A DNA stretch of 6,401 bases, taken from assembly GCA_013297575.1 (NCBI GenBank), contig JAAFHO010000346.1:1-6401 (forward strand). The letters run 5' to 3'. Positions 1 to 6,393 of the stretch are shown here, in pieces (the first letter of the stretch is position 1; each line of letters opens with the position of its first letter). Origin of the DNA: Chitinophagales bacterium (GTDB lineage: Bacteria > Bacteroidota > Bacteroidia > Chitinophagales > Saprospiraceae). Below the pieces are notes generated by a model. That model did not search any database. It worked only from the letters and a program-made list of their open reading frames with translations, and was not told the origin of the DNA. A program made the position numbers and the translations under genes.

Positions 1-2
1 GT

Positions 3-170
3 ATTTATGACTTAGAAAACAAGGTAAAATATTATAAAGAATATGATGTTTATGATTTGGGCGATATGCAACGTGCCGACAAAGAAGGATGTATCATGCA
101 TTCAGGGAAATCGGGAAAAATCACGGCTCTGAAGTTTGAAAAAGATTTTACAGTATCTAAAATGAAATAA
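3..170 (+). CDS. C-terminal fragment of an unknown protein, paralog of the next gene (5' end outside the window)
   Basis: An open frame runs in from the left edge (codons in phase with base 3) and ends at the TAA at 168-170, giving the last 55 residues of a protein. It starts IYDLENKVKYY and ends EKDFTVSKMK. No known domain is recognisable in this fragment. Its last part aligns without gaps to residues 255-303 of the next gene product: I count 15 identities in 49 positions, including the shared T-x-L-x-F-x-K-D-F stretch near both C-termini, and both proteins end six or fewer residues later. It is therefore most likely the end of a related, probably secreted, beta-rich protein. The alternating hydrophobic pattern and the 'YDLENK' turn would fit a propeller-like strand, but that is inference. 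The rest of the gene, including any signal peptide, lies outside the window. Confidence 0.72.
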   Translation: MYDLENKVKYYKEYDVYDLGDMQRADKEGCIMHSGKSGKITALKFEKDFTVSKMK

Positions 171-340
171 TGGCTATGATAAAATTAATTTTATTTGTTT
201 GGAGTACGTCACAACATACCCACAAAATGCCTTACCTCATATTCCTTGTACAAATTGCATGAGTTTGGATACTTTATATGTTATGGTTGAATACTAAAAA
301 ATAATTACCTCACTACTCACAAACCTCAATTTTCACTTTT
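171..340. other. AT-rich spacer between the two paralogous genes
   Basis: These 170 bases separate the partial gene from its paralog. They hold no hairpin strong enough to call a terminator. A very weak Bacteroidota-type promoter could be read as TTG at 246-248, a 21-base gap and TACTTTAT at 270-277, which keeps only four of the six defined bases of TAnnTTTG; I do not call it. A 30-codon frame at 170-262 begins with an ATG overlapping the previous TAA. It encodes a hydrophobic start (MAMIKLILFVW) and then stops. It could be the decayed signal peptide of a lost copy, or chance. Confidence 0.4.
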
Positions 341-1267
341 ATGAAAAAACACCTTTTATTATTATTTGCCTTCTTGTTTTTAATGGGCGAGATATTAGTC
401 GCTCAAAAAACAGAGCCACCTTCGTTTCAGTATTTTAGATATATTAGAAATGCTGATGGAACAGATGCTATTATTCAGTTTTGGGATTCTATTACCAACA
501 AAGTAGTAAAAACCATCAAATTGTACGAAGAATCCCCGTTTGCACACTTAAAAGAAACCAAAATTGCCACGGATGTTGGCTGCGAAACTCCTATTTATAA
601 AATGGATGTTTCTTATGTCCTGAAACATAAACTCTTTCCGCTTCAAGGGCACCCACTGGATTTGTATGAAGTCAAGGAAATGAGTATGGTGTCTGAATAT
701 TGGATAAGTAGAAATAGCCGTGATTATTTAGCCGTTATGTTTACGGCGAGTTATCAGGCCTATTATGAAAACAATTACTACCCAGACAAGATTTTTTTGA
801 CCGAAAGTACAATACATGTGTACGATAAAAAAGGAAACCTTTTGCACCAAATACCTGATATTCCGCTTGATGGAAGTCTTATAGAAGTGACTGATGATGG
901 GCGGTTTGTTTGCTTCAATACCGGACTTGACCATGGCGAAGGGCGCAGTTCCAACATACCACTCGGTTTTGCGATTTACGATGCCCAGAAAAAAGAACTT
1001 GTGTACAGAGATACCACCGAGTATATGGGGGCAGGACTCCAAGGAGGACGGTATTATAGTGTGTTTAGAAGGTACGACGAAATAAGAGGAGAAATTTGTG
1101 AGTATATTGATCCAGCTACTAAAACGAAATATTCGATTGATATAGATGTTAAAAAATGGGGTTGGACGAAATATGTTACTAAGGAAAAAGTAGTATTGTA
1201 CCATCCGGACAAAAAACTATGGACTGAATTGTATTTTTCTAAAGACTTTAAAACAACTAAAATATGA
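341..1267 (+). CDS. Secreted protein of unknown function, possibly beta-propeller-like
   Basis: This is a complete 308-residue protein. Residues 1-21 form a clear Sec signal peptide: MKK, then an unbroken hydrophobic core (LLLLFAFLFLMG), then a probable cleavage near VA-Q22. This predicts export to the periplasm or cell surface. There is no lipobox cysteine and no C-terminal sorting domain. The mature part is rich in beta-type patterns, for example IHVYDKKGNLLHQIP (158-172) and GFAIYDAQKKELVY (209-222), with TDDGRF between them. Such strand-turn-strand units are usual in WD40/YncE-like propellers, but I cannot assign a family. Residues 255-303 align without gaps to the end of the upstream partial gene, so the two are tandem paralogs. 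No Shine-Dalgarno sequence precedes the ATG, but the signal peptide starts exactly there, which supports this start. The gene is AT-rich compared with the helicase gene it faces. Confidence 0.88.
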   Translation: MKKHLLLLFAFLFLMGEILVAQKTEPPSFQYFRYIRNADGTDAIIQFWDSITNKVVKTIKLYEESPFAHLKETKIATDVGCETPIYKMDVSYVLKHKLFPLQGHPLDLYEVKEMSMVSEYWISRNSRDYLAVMFTASYQAYYENNYYPDKIFLTESTIHVYDKKGNLLHQIPDIPLDGSLIEVTDDGRFVCFNTGLDHGEGRSSNIPLGFAIYDAQKKELVYRDTTEYMGAGLQGGRYYSVFRRYDEIRGEICEYIDPATKTKYSIDIDVKKWGWTKYVTKEKVVLYHPDKKLWTELYFSKDFKTTKI

Positions 1268-1449
1268 GCAACAGAAGTATTGTAATTTTTATCGGTACTT
1301 GCGTAAAATATCTGGAAACGGCCAAACGTGTTGCCTGTGCTTTATAAGAAATTTTATTTAATTTAAAAATTAAACAAACCACTAAATTTATCGCAATTAA
1401 TTGATAATCATTGCTTTATTTATTGCATTAGAAAATCCCCAGCAACCCC
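1268..1449. other. Convergent intergenic region
   Basis: These 182 bases lie between the stop codon of the secreted-protein gene and that of the helicase gene on the other strand. The left part holds an imperfect 16-base palindrome (1320-1335, GGCCAAACGTGTTGCC, six of eight pairs). The middle part holds an AT-only perfect hairpin, listed separately. At 1393-1414 GCAAT and ATTGC form a weak stem around a 12-base loop. No gene or RNA is recognised here. Termination of both flanking genes presumably happens in this region. Confidence 0.5.
1357..1374. terminator. Possible weak bidirectional terminator hairpin
   Basis: TTTAATTT (1357-1364) and AAATTAAA (1367-1374) are perfect reverse complements around AA. 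The stem lies between two convergent genes, where a shared terminator is expected. It contains only A-T pairs and no clean T-tract follows on either strand, so as an intrinsic terminator it is weak. It may be a chance product of AT-rich DNA. Confidence 0.25.
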
Positions 1450-4400
1450 CTAAGTCCCCCCATACCGCTCCAAAAACGCCCGATACCGCTCATCCAATCC
1501 CAGCACCGCCCTATCGCCCAACATCACCAAATACTGCCTAGCCCTCGTGAGTGCCACATTCAGTTTGCGGTCCACGCCCTCGCCCGAAAGATTGACCAGC
1601 GATTTGAGTTGATACGGCGCATTTACACAACAAGAAAGGATAATAATATCGCGTGCGCCACCTTGGTAGCGTTCCACGGTATCAATCGTAATTTCATCGG
1701 GATTGATACCCGCTTCCATCAAACATTCGCGGAGTTGAGCAATTTGGGCACGCCACGGCGTAATAATCCCCAAAGTTTTGAGCGGATGCCAGGTTTTGCC
1801 TTCTTCCAACCATTGCTGCTTAAACGATAGTATCAATTGAGCGGCTATTTCGGCCTCAGCGCGGCTCGTTTTTTTGTGCGCAATACCGTTGTAATTGGCC
1901 GGAACATGGATAAATCGAACCGCAGATGCAGGGCCTTGTGGAAACATCGCATTCAAAAAACCACCGTAAAACCACTCGTTGGGAAATGCCATAATATCGC
2001 TGCACATCCGGCCTTGTACGCTCAATCGGCCAAAATGCGCCGTTAAATTACCCTCTTCGCAGCGGCGGTACAAGCGTTCAAAATACGATTCCCGCAGGTC
2101 GCGCAAACCCGCAGCATTCAGTTCGGGATCTTCCACCAGCGTCAATTCGGCGCGTTGGGCCGTCACTGCCGGTAACTGCCGATGGTCGCCCACCAAAATA
2201 AATTGCTTAAATTTATACACCAAACCAATCAATTGCGGTTCCAGTATTTGGCTGGCTTCGTCGATCAGTAAGCGTTGGAATTGTTTGATTTTTAGCAAAT
2301 CGCCATTTTGGGAAAACGAAGCCACTGTGCTCACAAAAATCCGATGCTTCGTAATCGTTTGAATGAGTTCGGCGCGCGTATCCGCGTGTGCGATCTTGCG
2401 CGTGAGCAATTGTTCCGAAAAATGGCTGGCCGTAGCATGTTGCGAACCAATGCGCAGGTATTGTTGCCGAATATCGCCGCCAATACTATCCAATGCTTCG
2501 CAAATTTCGTCCACCGCACGGTTCGTATAAGCCAGTAGCAGCACATTATCGGACGTGTGTTCCAGCACAGTACGGGCAAATTCGCGGATCATTACACTGG
2601 TTTTTCCCGTGCCAGGTGGCCCCCACAGTAGAAAATACCCGGGCGCGTGTACCATTTTGTCCAGCAATTGATACTGCTCATCCGTCATGCCCGGTACAGG
2701 CGGAATATCCACCTGAGCCAGTGGAGCGTCGGGTACTTTGGGTAGCGGTTTGGGATGCTCGAATAGGCTGCGGTACATGGCCGCAAAACCGGTTTCCATC
2801 ATATCCGGCTCCAGCGTCCAAGGCGCATCGGTTTGGAAGGGCTGTAGGTTGAACTGCCGAAAACGCAGTTGCACACGAATCCGCTTGTCCGACAGTTCGG
2901 TAATGGTGCATTTAATCACTTGGTGGTGCAGCAAAGTGTCCTCTTCACTTTCGGCGGGGTACAGCACTGCTATATCCCCGATCCTAAAATTGGCCAAAGT
3001 TTCGGTCTCGGTACTCCGTTCAAAAACAATATAAGGATCGGCTTTATCGGCGCAATTTTCTGCAATTTTCAGGTGACTGAGGATCGAAAAGGTTTCGCGT
3101 TTTTCCTGCAAATCGTTGCGCCAAAGTGCCGCGTGTCCGCCCGCTATTTCTTCGCTGTGTTCACCTACTTTGGCCAACCATTGCTCTCGTGCAATAAAAC
3201 CCGTAAAAGCATGGAAATACTTCTTTTCGGTCAATGTCCATTGGTGGTATTTTTCTTCAAACTTGACCATATCGCGCTCCAAAAAACCTTTGCCTTTGAA
3301 ACCCGCCGACCGCAAACGCTCCAACAGCGGTACCGTTTCATCGCCCGGTTGGATACTGGCCAACAGCCATTCAATAGCCACCATTTGGTTGCGCACTTGA
3401 ATCGCTTCCCATTGTTCCGACTCGATGGTGGGCGCAAAACACAGCGGTTTTTCGGGCTGCCCAGAGTAAAGGATATATTTTGCGGGGTCAATTTGCCGCC
3501 CATACACCGAACGCACCAGCAAATCGTAGAGCAGCGTTTGGGTAAAATGCGATCGAGAAATGCCGTATTTATTGGGTTTATACACCGATCCGCTTTTCAA
3601 TTCCACTATCGCGGCGCGGTCATCAGTATGGTAAAAAAGATCGAGGCGACCTTGGATACCGTATTGCAAACTAAAAAACGAAGGCTCTAAAAAGCAATTA
3701 TTGGGGTCAATGTCTTCCCGTACTAAACCGCCATTGGCCATGGTGTGGAGTGTTCCAAAATGCTTTTGTGTTTTTTGGTAAATATCGCGCACCTCGCCAT
3801 CGGTCATGGGCGCATATACGAGGGGCGAAATGCGAAAGGTTTCTTTAAATAAATCCGAAAAACGCGCCGAAGGTTCATTGAGCAACCGATCCAAAAAGTA
3901 GTTGGCCACATTACCAATATGTTTGGCGGGGTTCATTTCATTGGGCAAAAACTTTTTCACCAAATAACTCAACGGCTCCGGCCCAGTATCCTTAAAACAA
4001 TCGGCAATGGCCGATACATCCATCAAGTAATCGGGCTCAATCACAAAGGCTTTGGGGCGGTAAACACCGTCGCGGTCAATATCGACTTCCAACAAGTGGA
4101 GCGTAATCGGAAATCGGAATACCTTGCGCAATAAGGAGATCGTCGCCTTGAAATTTTCGTTCCGTTCGGGCAAATCGTAACGTACTTTTTTCTCCACCGA
4201 TGGCTCGTCCTCGTCCACCACCGTGAGCATCCGCTGGTCGGGATCGTCGCGGAGTGCGACCACGCGGGCCACTGCTTTAAAATCCCAAATATCGGCGGGT
4301 TGGAACGTCCATTCGTCGGAAGCAGGGAAAAAGGGCAGTAATTCCGGGGCTACCGCGGCTTTATACAGCACCAAAATCGTTTCGGAAAGTGCTTTTACAC

Positions 4401-4686
4401 CCAAACGCACATCTTTTTCGCGTGCTACACGACCTTGTCGTACCTTTGTGGCCGTCCGGCGGAAAGTATGTACCAACTGGAGTGTATCGGGGTTAAACTG
4501 GTAGCGGTGTCCCACATAGCACATCCGTGCGAACAAGGTGCTAAACGCAATTTGTTCCAGTTTGGTCGCCTCTATGAACAACCGCTCCATCAGTCCGGCC
4601 AATGCCAATACCTGCTCGCGGCTATGGGTATCGGTAGCAGAGACGATTTTGAGGACTTCGTTGTATAGGCCAGGTGCTGGGGACAT
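1450..4686 (-). CDS. Dna2-like PD-(D/E)XK nuclease / superfamily 1 DNA helicase fusion
   Basis: This is a 1078-residue protein, probably cytoplasmic, expected to unwind and cleave DNA in repair, replication or defence. Residues 1-330 are mostly helical and match no domain I recognise. Residues about 331-410 form a RecB/Dna2-type nuclease core: GRLD with D349, VELK with E362 and K364, and the QxxxY motif Q383...Y387. Residues about 550-645 resemble the beta-barrel/stalk before Upf1/Dna2 helicases. The helicase core follows: Walker A GPPGTGKT 689-696, motif Ia AYTNRAVDE 719-727, Walker B DEAS 809-812, motif III GDHRQLPA 833-840, QGRM 891-894, IITPWRAQ 974-981, motif V around YQGG 1007-1010, and motif VI NVALTRAR 1043-1050. 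All ATPase motifs appear intact. The Dna2/Cas4 iron-sulphur cysteine set is missing. The gene is isolated, more GC-rich than its neighbours, and divergent from the HAD gene. The family assignment is firm; the cellular role is not known. The ATG at 4684-4686 is the only obvious start and has no Shine-Dalgarno sequence. Confidence 0.93.
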   Translation of the reverse strand: MSPAPGLYNEVLKIVSATDTHSREQVLALAGLMERLFIEATKLEQIAFSTLFARMCYVGHRYQFNPDTLQLVHTFRRTATKVRQGRVAREKDVRLGVKALSETILVLYKAAVAPELLPFFPASDEWTFQPADIWDFKAVARVVALRDDPDQRMLTVVDEDEPSVEKKVRYDLPERNENFKATISLLRKVFRFPITLHLLEVDIDRDGVYRPKAFVIEPDYLMDVSAIADCFKDTGPEPLSYLVKKFLPNEMNPAKHIGNVANYFLDRLLNEPSARFSDLFKETFRISPLVYAPMTDGEVRDIYQKTQKHFGTLHTMANGGLVREDIDPNNCFLEPSFFSLQYGIQGRLDLFYHTDDRAAIVELKSGSVYKPNKYGISRSHFTQTLLYDLLVRSVYGRQIDPAKYILYSGQPEKPLCFAPTIESEQWEAIQVRNQMVAIEWLLASIQPGDETVPLLERLRSAGFKGKGFLERDMVKFEEKYHQWTLTEKKYFHAFTGFIAREQWLAKVGEHSEEIAGGHAALWRNDLQEKRETFSILSHLKIAENCADKADPYIVFERSTETETLANFRIGDIAVLYPAESEEDTLLHHQVIKCTITELSDKRIRVQLRFRQFNLQPFQTDAPWTLEPDMMETGFAAMYRSLFEHPKPLPKVPDAPLAQVDIPPVPGMTDEQYQLLDKMVHAPGYFLLWGPPGTGKTSVMIREFARTVLEHTSDNVLLLAYTNRAVDEICEALDSIGGDIRQQYLRIGSQHATASHFSEQLLTRKIAHADTRAELIQTITKHRIFVSTVASFSQNGDLLKIKQFQRLLIDEASQILEPQLIGLVYKFKQFILVGDHRQLPAVTAQRAELTLVEDPELNAAGLRDLRESYFERLYRRCEEGNLTAHFGRLSVQGRMCSDIMAFPNEWFYGGFLNAMFPQGPASAVRFIHVPANYNGIAHKKTSRAEAEIAAQLILSFKQQWLEEGKTWHPLKTLGIITPWRAQIAQLRECLMEAGINPDEITIDTVERYQGGARDIIILSCCVNAPYQLKSLVNLSGEGVDRKLNVALTRARQYLVMLGDRAVLGLDERYRAFLERYGGT

Positions 4687-4700
4687 GAATTTTTTGACCG

Positions 4701-4736
4701 CAAATGTAAGGAATGAGAGTTAAATAAAGGAACAAA
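4701..4736 (-). promoter_or_regulatory. Candidate Bacteroidota-type promoter of the nuclease-helicase gene
   Basis: On the - strand TACATTTG (4701-4708) matches the TAnnTTTG -7 element of Bacteroidota perfectly. A TTTG at 4733-4736 could be the -33 element, but the gap of 24 bases is slightly longer than usual. The -7 element ends about 14 bases before the ATG at 4686, leaving a very short leader without a Shine-Dalgarno sequence. An alternative -7 element would be TTCCTTTA inside the inverted repeat, the counterpart of the HAD promoter candidate. Confidence 0.45.
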
Positions 4737-4861
4737 TTTGGCGGCCTTATTTTGCCCCTCTTTTCGTTACCCCAACCCCACTAAACGCCCTCTTCATGCC
4801 TTAATAGTGACAAAATCGTCTCCCCAAATCTGTACCTTTATTTAATTCTCATTCCTAACAT
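4704..4861. repeat. Long imperfect inverted repeat filling the divergent intergenic region
   Basis: The left arm (4704-4741, read on the - strand) and right arm (4824-4861, + strand) match at 34 of 38 positions without gaps. The shared core is CCTTTATTTAA-n-TCTCATTCCT-n-ACAT, preceded by CCAAAT-n-TGT-n. Seven bases further in, CAAAAT occurs in both arms in the same register (4749-4754 and 4811-4816), so the arms can be extended to 51 bases with 41 matches. The spacer between the 38-base arms is 82 bases. The right arm ends within the HAD start codon (ATG 4860-4862). GCAA flanks both outer ends (4700-4703 and 4862-4865). It could be an inverted promoter duplication, paired binding sites for one regulator, or a small MITE-like element with terminal inverted repeats. 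Confidence 0.75.
4807..4840 (+). promoter_or_regulatory. Candidate promoter of the HAD phosphatase gene
   Basis: TACCTTTA (4833-4840) matches TAnnTTTG except for the last base. GTGACA (4807-4812), resembling a -35/-33 type element, lies 20 bases upstream. Transcription starting a few bases after 4840 would leave a leader of roughly 15 bases and no Shine-Dalgarno sequence. The -7 candidate lies inside the right arm of the inverted repeat, whose left-arm counterpart reads TTCCTTTA. Confidence 0.35.
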
Positions 4862-5483
4862 GCAAAACATTAAAAACATCATTTTCGATTTAGGCAATGT
4901 GCTCCTCGATCTCGAGTTGCCCAATATTGAGCACGGTTTTCGCCAACTTTTTGGTGACGATTACGCAAAAGCAGGTGCAGAACTGAAAAAAAATCAGATT
5001 TTTGAACTCTACGAAACAGGTGGACTTTCCACCGAAGAATTTGTGGATGCCATCCGTATGTCGGTGACGCCGCATCTTTTGCCGGAGCAGGTGATTGGGG
5101 TTTGGAACTCTATTTTCCGCACTATGCCAACGGAGCGTTTTGATATGTTGCTGCGCCTTCGGCAAAATTACAAAGTTTTTTTGCTGAGCAATATCAACGA
5201 CCTGCACGCCAATTGGATCGATGATTATATGCTTCGGGAGCATAATTTGGATGGATTTCAGTCCACTTATTTCGATGGGGTGTATTATTCGCACCTGATC
5301 CGCTTACGCAAACCCAATGCCGACGCTTATGAGTATGTATTGGCCGATGCCGAAATAAAGGCAGAGGAATCGGTATTTATCGATGATTTGCAGGTAAATA
5401 TAGCGGCTGCGGCCAACGTGGGTATCCATACGATATGGCACGATGGCGAAATGGATATTATAGAACGGATGAAGGGTTTTTGA
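4860..5483 (+). CDS. HAD-superfamily hydrolase, YihX-like sugar-phosphate phosphatase
   Basis: This is a complete 207-residue cytoplasmic protein, the usual length for subfamily IA HAD phosphatases. Motif I is FDLGNVLLDL (9-18) with nucleophile D10. The position two residues later is G12 instead of the general-acid Asp, exactly as in E. coli YihX (alpha-D-glucose-1-phosphate phosphatase, FDLGNV), so this is a subfamily trait. A helical C1 cap follows (about 15-90). Motif II is LLSN with S110, motif III is RKP with K151, and motif IV is FIDD with D175 and D176 binding magnesium. The expected reaction is hydrolysis of a small phosphate ester, probably a sugar phosphate; the substrate cannot be read from the sequence. 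The ATG at 4860 lies just before the FDLG motif, as is normal, and overlaps the end of the inverted repeat. The next gene begins 103 bases downstream on the same strand. Confidence 0.9.
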   Translation: MQNIKNIIFDLGNVLLDLELPNIEHGFRQLFGDDYAKAGAELKKNQIFELYETGGLSTEEFVDAIRMSVTPHLLPEQVIGVWNSIFRTMPTERFDMLLRLRQNYKVFLLSNINDLHANWIDDYMLREHNLDGFQSTYFDGVYYSHLIRLRKPNADAYEYVLADAEIKAEESVFIDDLQVNIAAAANVGIHTIWHDGEMDIIERMKGF

Positions 5484-5586
5484 GGAACGTAACGCAGCTT
5501 TTGATAAATCCAATTCCTTAAAAGTATTGATAAGGCATGGTGTCGAAATAAGTTCCTCACCTTTACTCTATAAAAATCTTTACACA
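5484..5586. other. Spacer between the HAD and esterase genes
   Basis: These 103 bases contain no gene. An 8-base inverted repeat, TGAGGAAC (5481-5488) and GTTCCTCA (5552-5559), begins at the HAD stop codon and spans 63 bases. Inside it CCTTA (5516-5520) and TAAGG (5531-5535) form a short stem around a 10-base loop. CACCTTTA (5558-5565) resembles the HAD promoter candidate TACCTTTA, but no -33 element stands at a suitable distance. The esterase could have its own promoter here; this is not certain. Confidence 0.35.
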
Positions 5587-6393
5587 ATGCAACAAGTACG
5601 GCTTATTACATTAATTTTTCTGGTTGGGGTGTTTGTACAATTGCAGGGCCAAGCCAGCAAACGCCCCTTCGTTTTGGGCGAAATCGACACGCTATTCTCC
5701 AAAGTCTTGAACGAAAAACGGGTACTCAATATTTATGTACCAGAAGGCTATTCACCCGATTCGGCGGCGCAATACCCTGTGATTTATTTGCTCGATGGCA
5801 CAGCCAATGAAGATTTTATCCACGTGGTGGGTTTGGTTCAATTTTATACTTTTCCGTGGATCAATGTCGTCCCTAAGTCGATTGTAGTAGGCATTGCCAA
5901 CGTGGATCGAAAACGCGACTTTACGTATCCGACGACTATTAAAAAAGACAAACTCGATTTCCCGACAACGGGAGGATCAGAAAAATTTATTGCATTTTTG
6001 GAAAAAGAATTACAGCCATATATACAATCGCAATACAAAACCAACGGCTCAAAAACGCTCATTGGTCAATCGTTAGGGGGGCTATTGGCGACAGAAATAC
6101 TCTTTAAAAAACCGGATCTTTTTTCAAAATATATCATTGTAAGCCCCAGCCTGTGGTGGGATAATGAATCTTTGCTCCAATACGCGCCCAAAGATTTTCA
6201 ACAACCTAAATCTGTTTTTATCGCCGTAGGCAAAGAAGGGAAAGTGATGGTTGGGAGTGCAAAAAAACTGAATAAAGCATTGAAAAACGTGAATTCTGGC
6301 AAAGTAAAAGTCCATTTTAAATATATCGGCGATAAAAACCATACCGATATTTACCATCAAGCCCTTAGCGATGCGTTTGAAAGTCTCAAATAA
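5587..6393 (+). CDS. Secreted alpha/beta-hydrolase, enterochelin-esterase-like (COG2819 type)
   Basis: I prefer the ATG at 5587, giving 268 residues. The frame opens at another ATG at 5527, but that adds 20 polar residues in front of a good Sec signal peptide (MQQVRLITLIFLVGVFVQLQGQA, cleavage near residue 20-23). The mature enzyme is predicted to be periplasmic or extracellular. It shows the esterase D/Fes-like fold: VIYLLDG 65-71 near the oxyanion hole, nucleophile elbow GQSLGG with S162, the typical SPSLWWDNE 186-194, and H252 in NHTDIYH as probable catalytic His. E217 (VGKEGK) is the likely acid, though relatives such as IroE are reported to work with a Ser-His dyad. Family members cleave ester bonds in siderophores, acylated sugars or thioesters; the substrate here is unknown. 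No siderophore or TonB genes are nearby to point to iron. The coding sequence ends eight bases before the window edge. Confidence 0.88.
   Translation: MQQVRLITLIFLVGVFVQLQGQASKRPFVLGEIDTLFSKVLNEKRVLNIYVPEGYSPDSAAQYPVIYLLDGTANEDFIHVVGLVQFYTFPWINVVPKSIVVGIANVDRKRDFTYPTTIKKDKLDFPTTGGSEKFIAFLEKELQPYIQSQYKTNGSKTLIGQSLGGLLATEILFKKPDLFSKYIIVSPSLWWDNESLLQYAPKDFQQPKSVFIAVGKEGKVMVGSAKKLNKALKNVNSGKVKVHFKYIGDKNHTDIYHQALSDAFESLK

Noticed and set aside
728..1204. Open frame of 158 codons on the - strand over the secreted-protein gene
   Set aside because: The translation is Ile/Phe-rich, as expected from reversed AT-rich coding DNA, while the + strand protein has a signal peptide and a paralog.
1320..1335. 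Imperfect palindrome GGCCAAACGTGTTGCC as a regulator site or recombination site
   Set aside because: Only six of eight pairs, it lies between convergent genes where an operator is not expected, and it does not resemble a dif site I know.
1979..2362. Open frame of 127 codons on the + strand opposite the helicase gene
   Set aside because: It is a shadow of the helicase frame: low-complexity Ser/Arg/Lys-rich translation, no domain, and full overlap with a gene whose motifs are intact. The same applies to the frame at 2869-3690.
4860..4898. HAD motif I with Gly in place of the second Asp as a sign of a dead enzyme
   Set aside because: E. coli YihX has the same FDLGNV motif and is an active phosphatase, so the replacement is a subfamily feature.
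4890..5294. Open frame of 134 codons on the - strand over the HAD gene
   Set aside because: It overlaps a gene with all four HAD motifs; its translation resembles no family and has no start context of its own.
5481..5559. TGAGGAAC...GTTCCTCA as a terminator or operator
   Set aside because: Only eight pairs with a 63-base spacer. Such a match is fairly likely by chance in 100 bases, and no T-tract follows.
5527..5586. Upstream ATG of the esterase gene as the true start
   Set aside because: It would bury the signal peptide behind 20 polar residues. The ATG at 5587 puts the hydrophobic core at the normal distance from the N-terminus.
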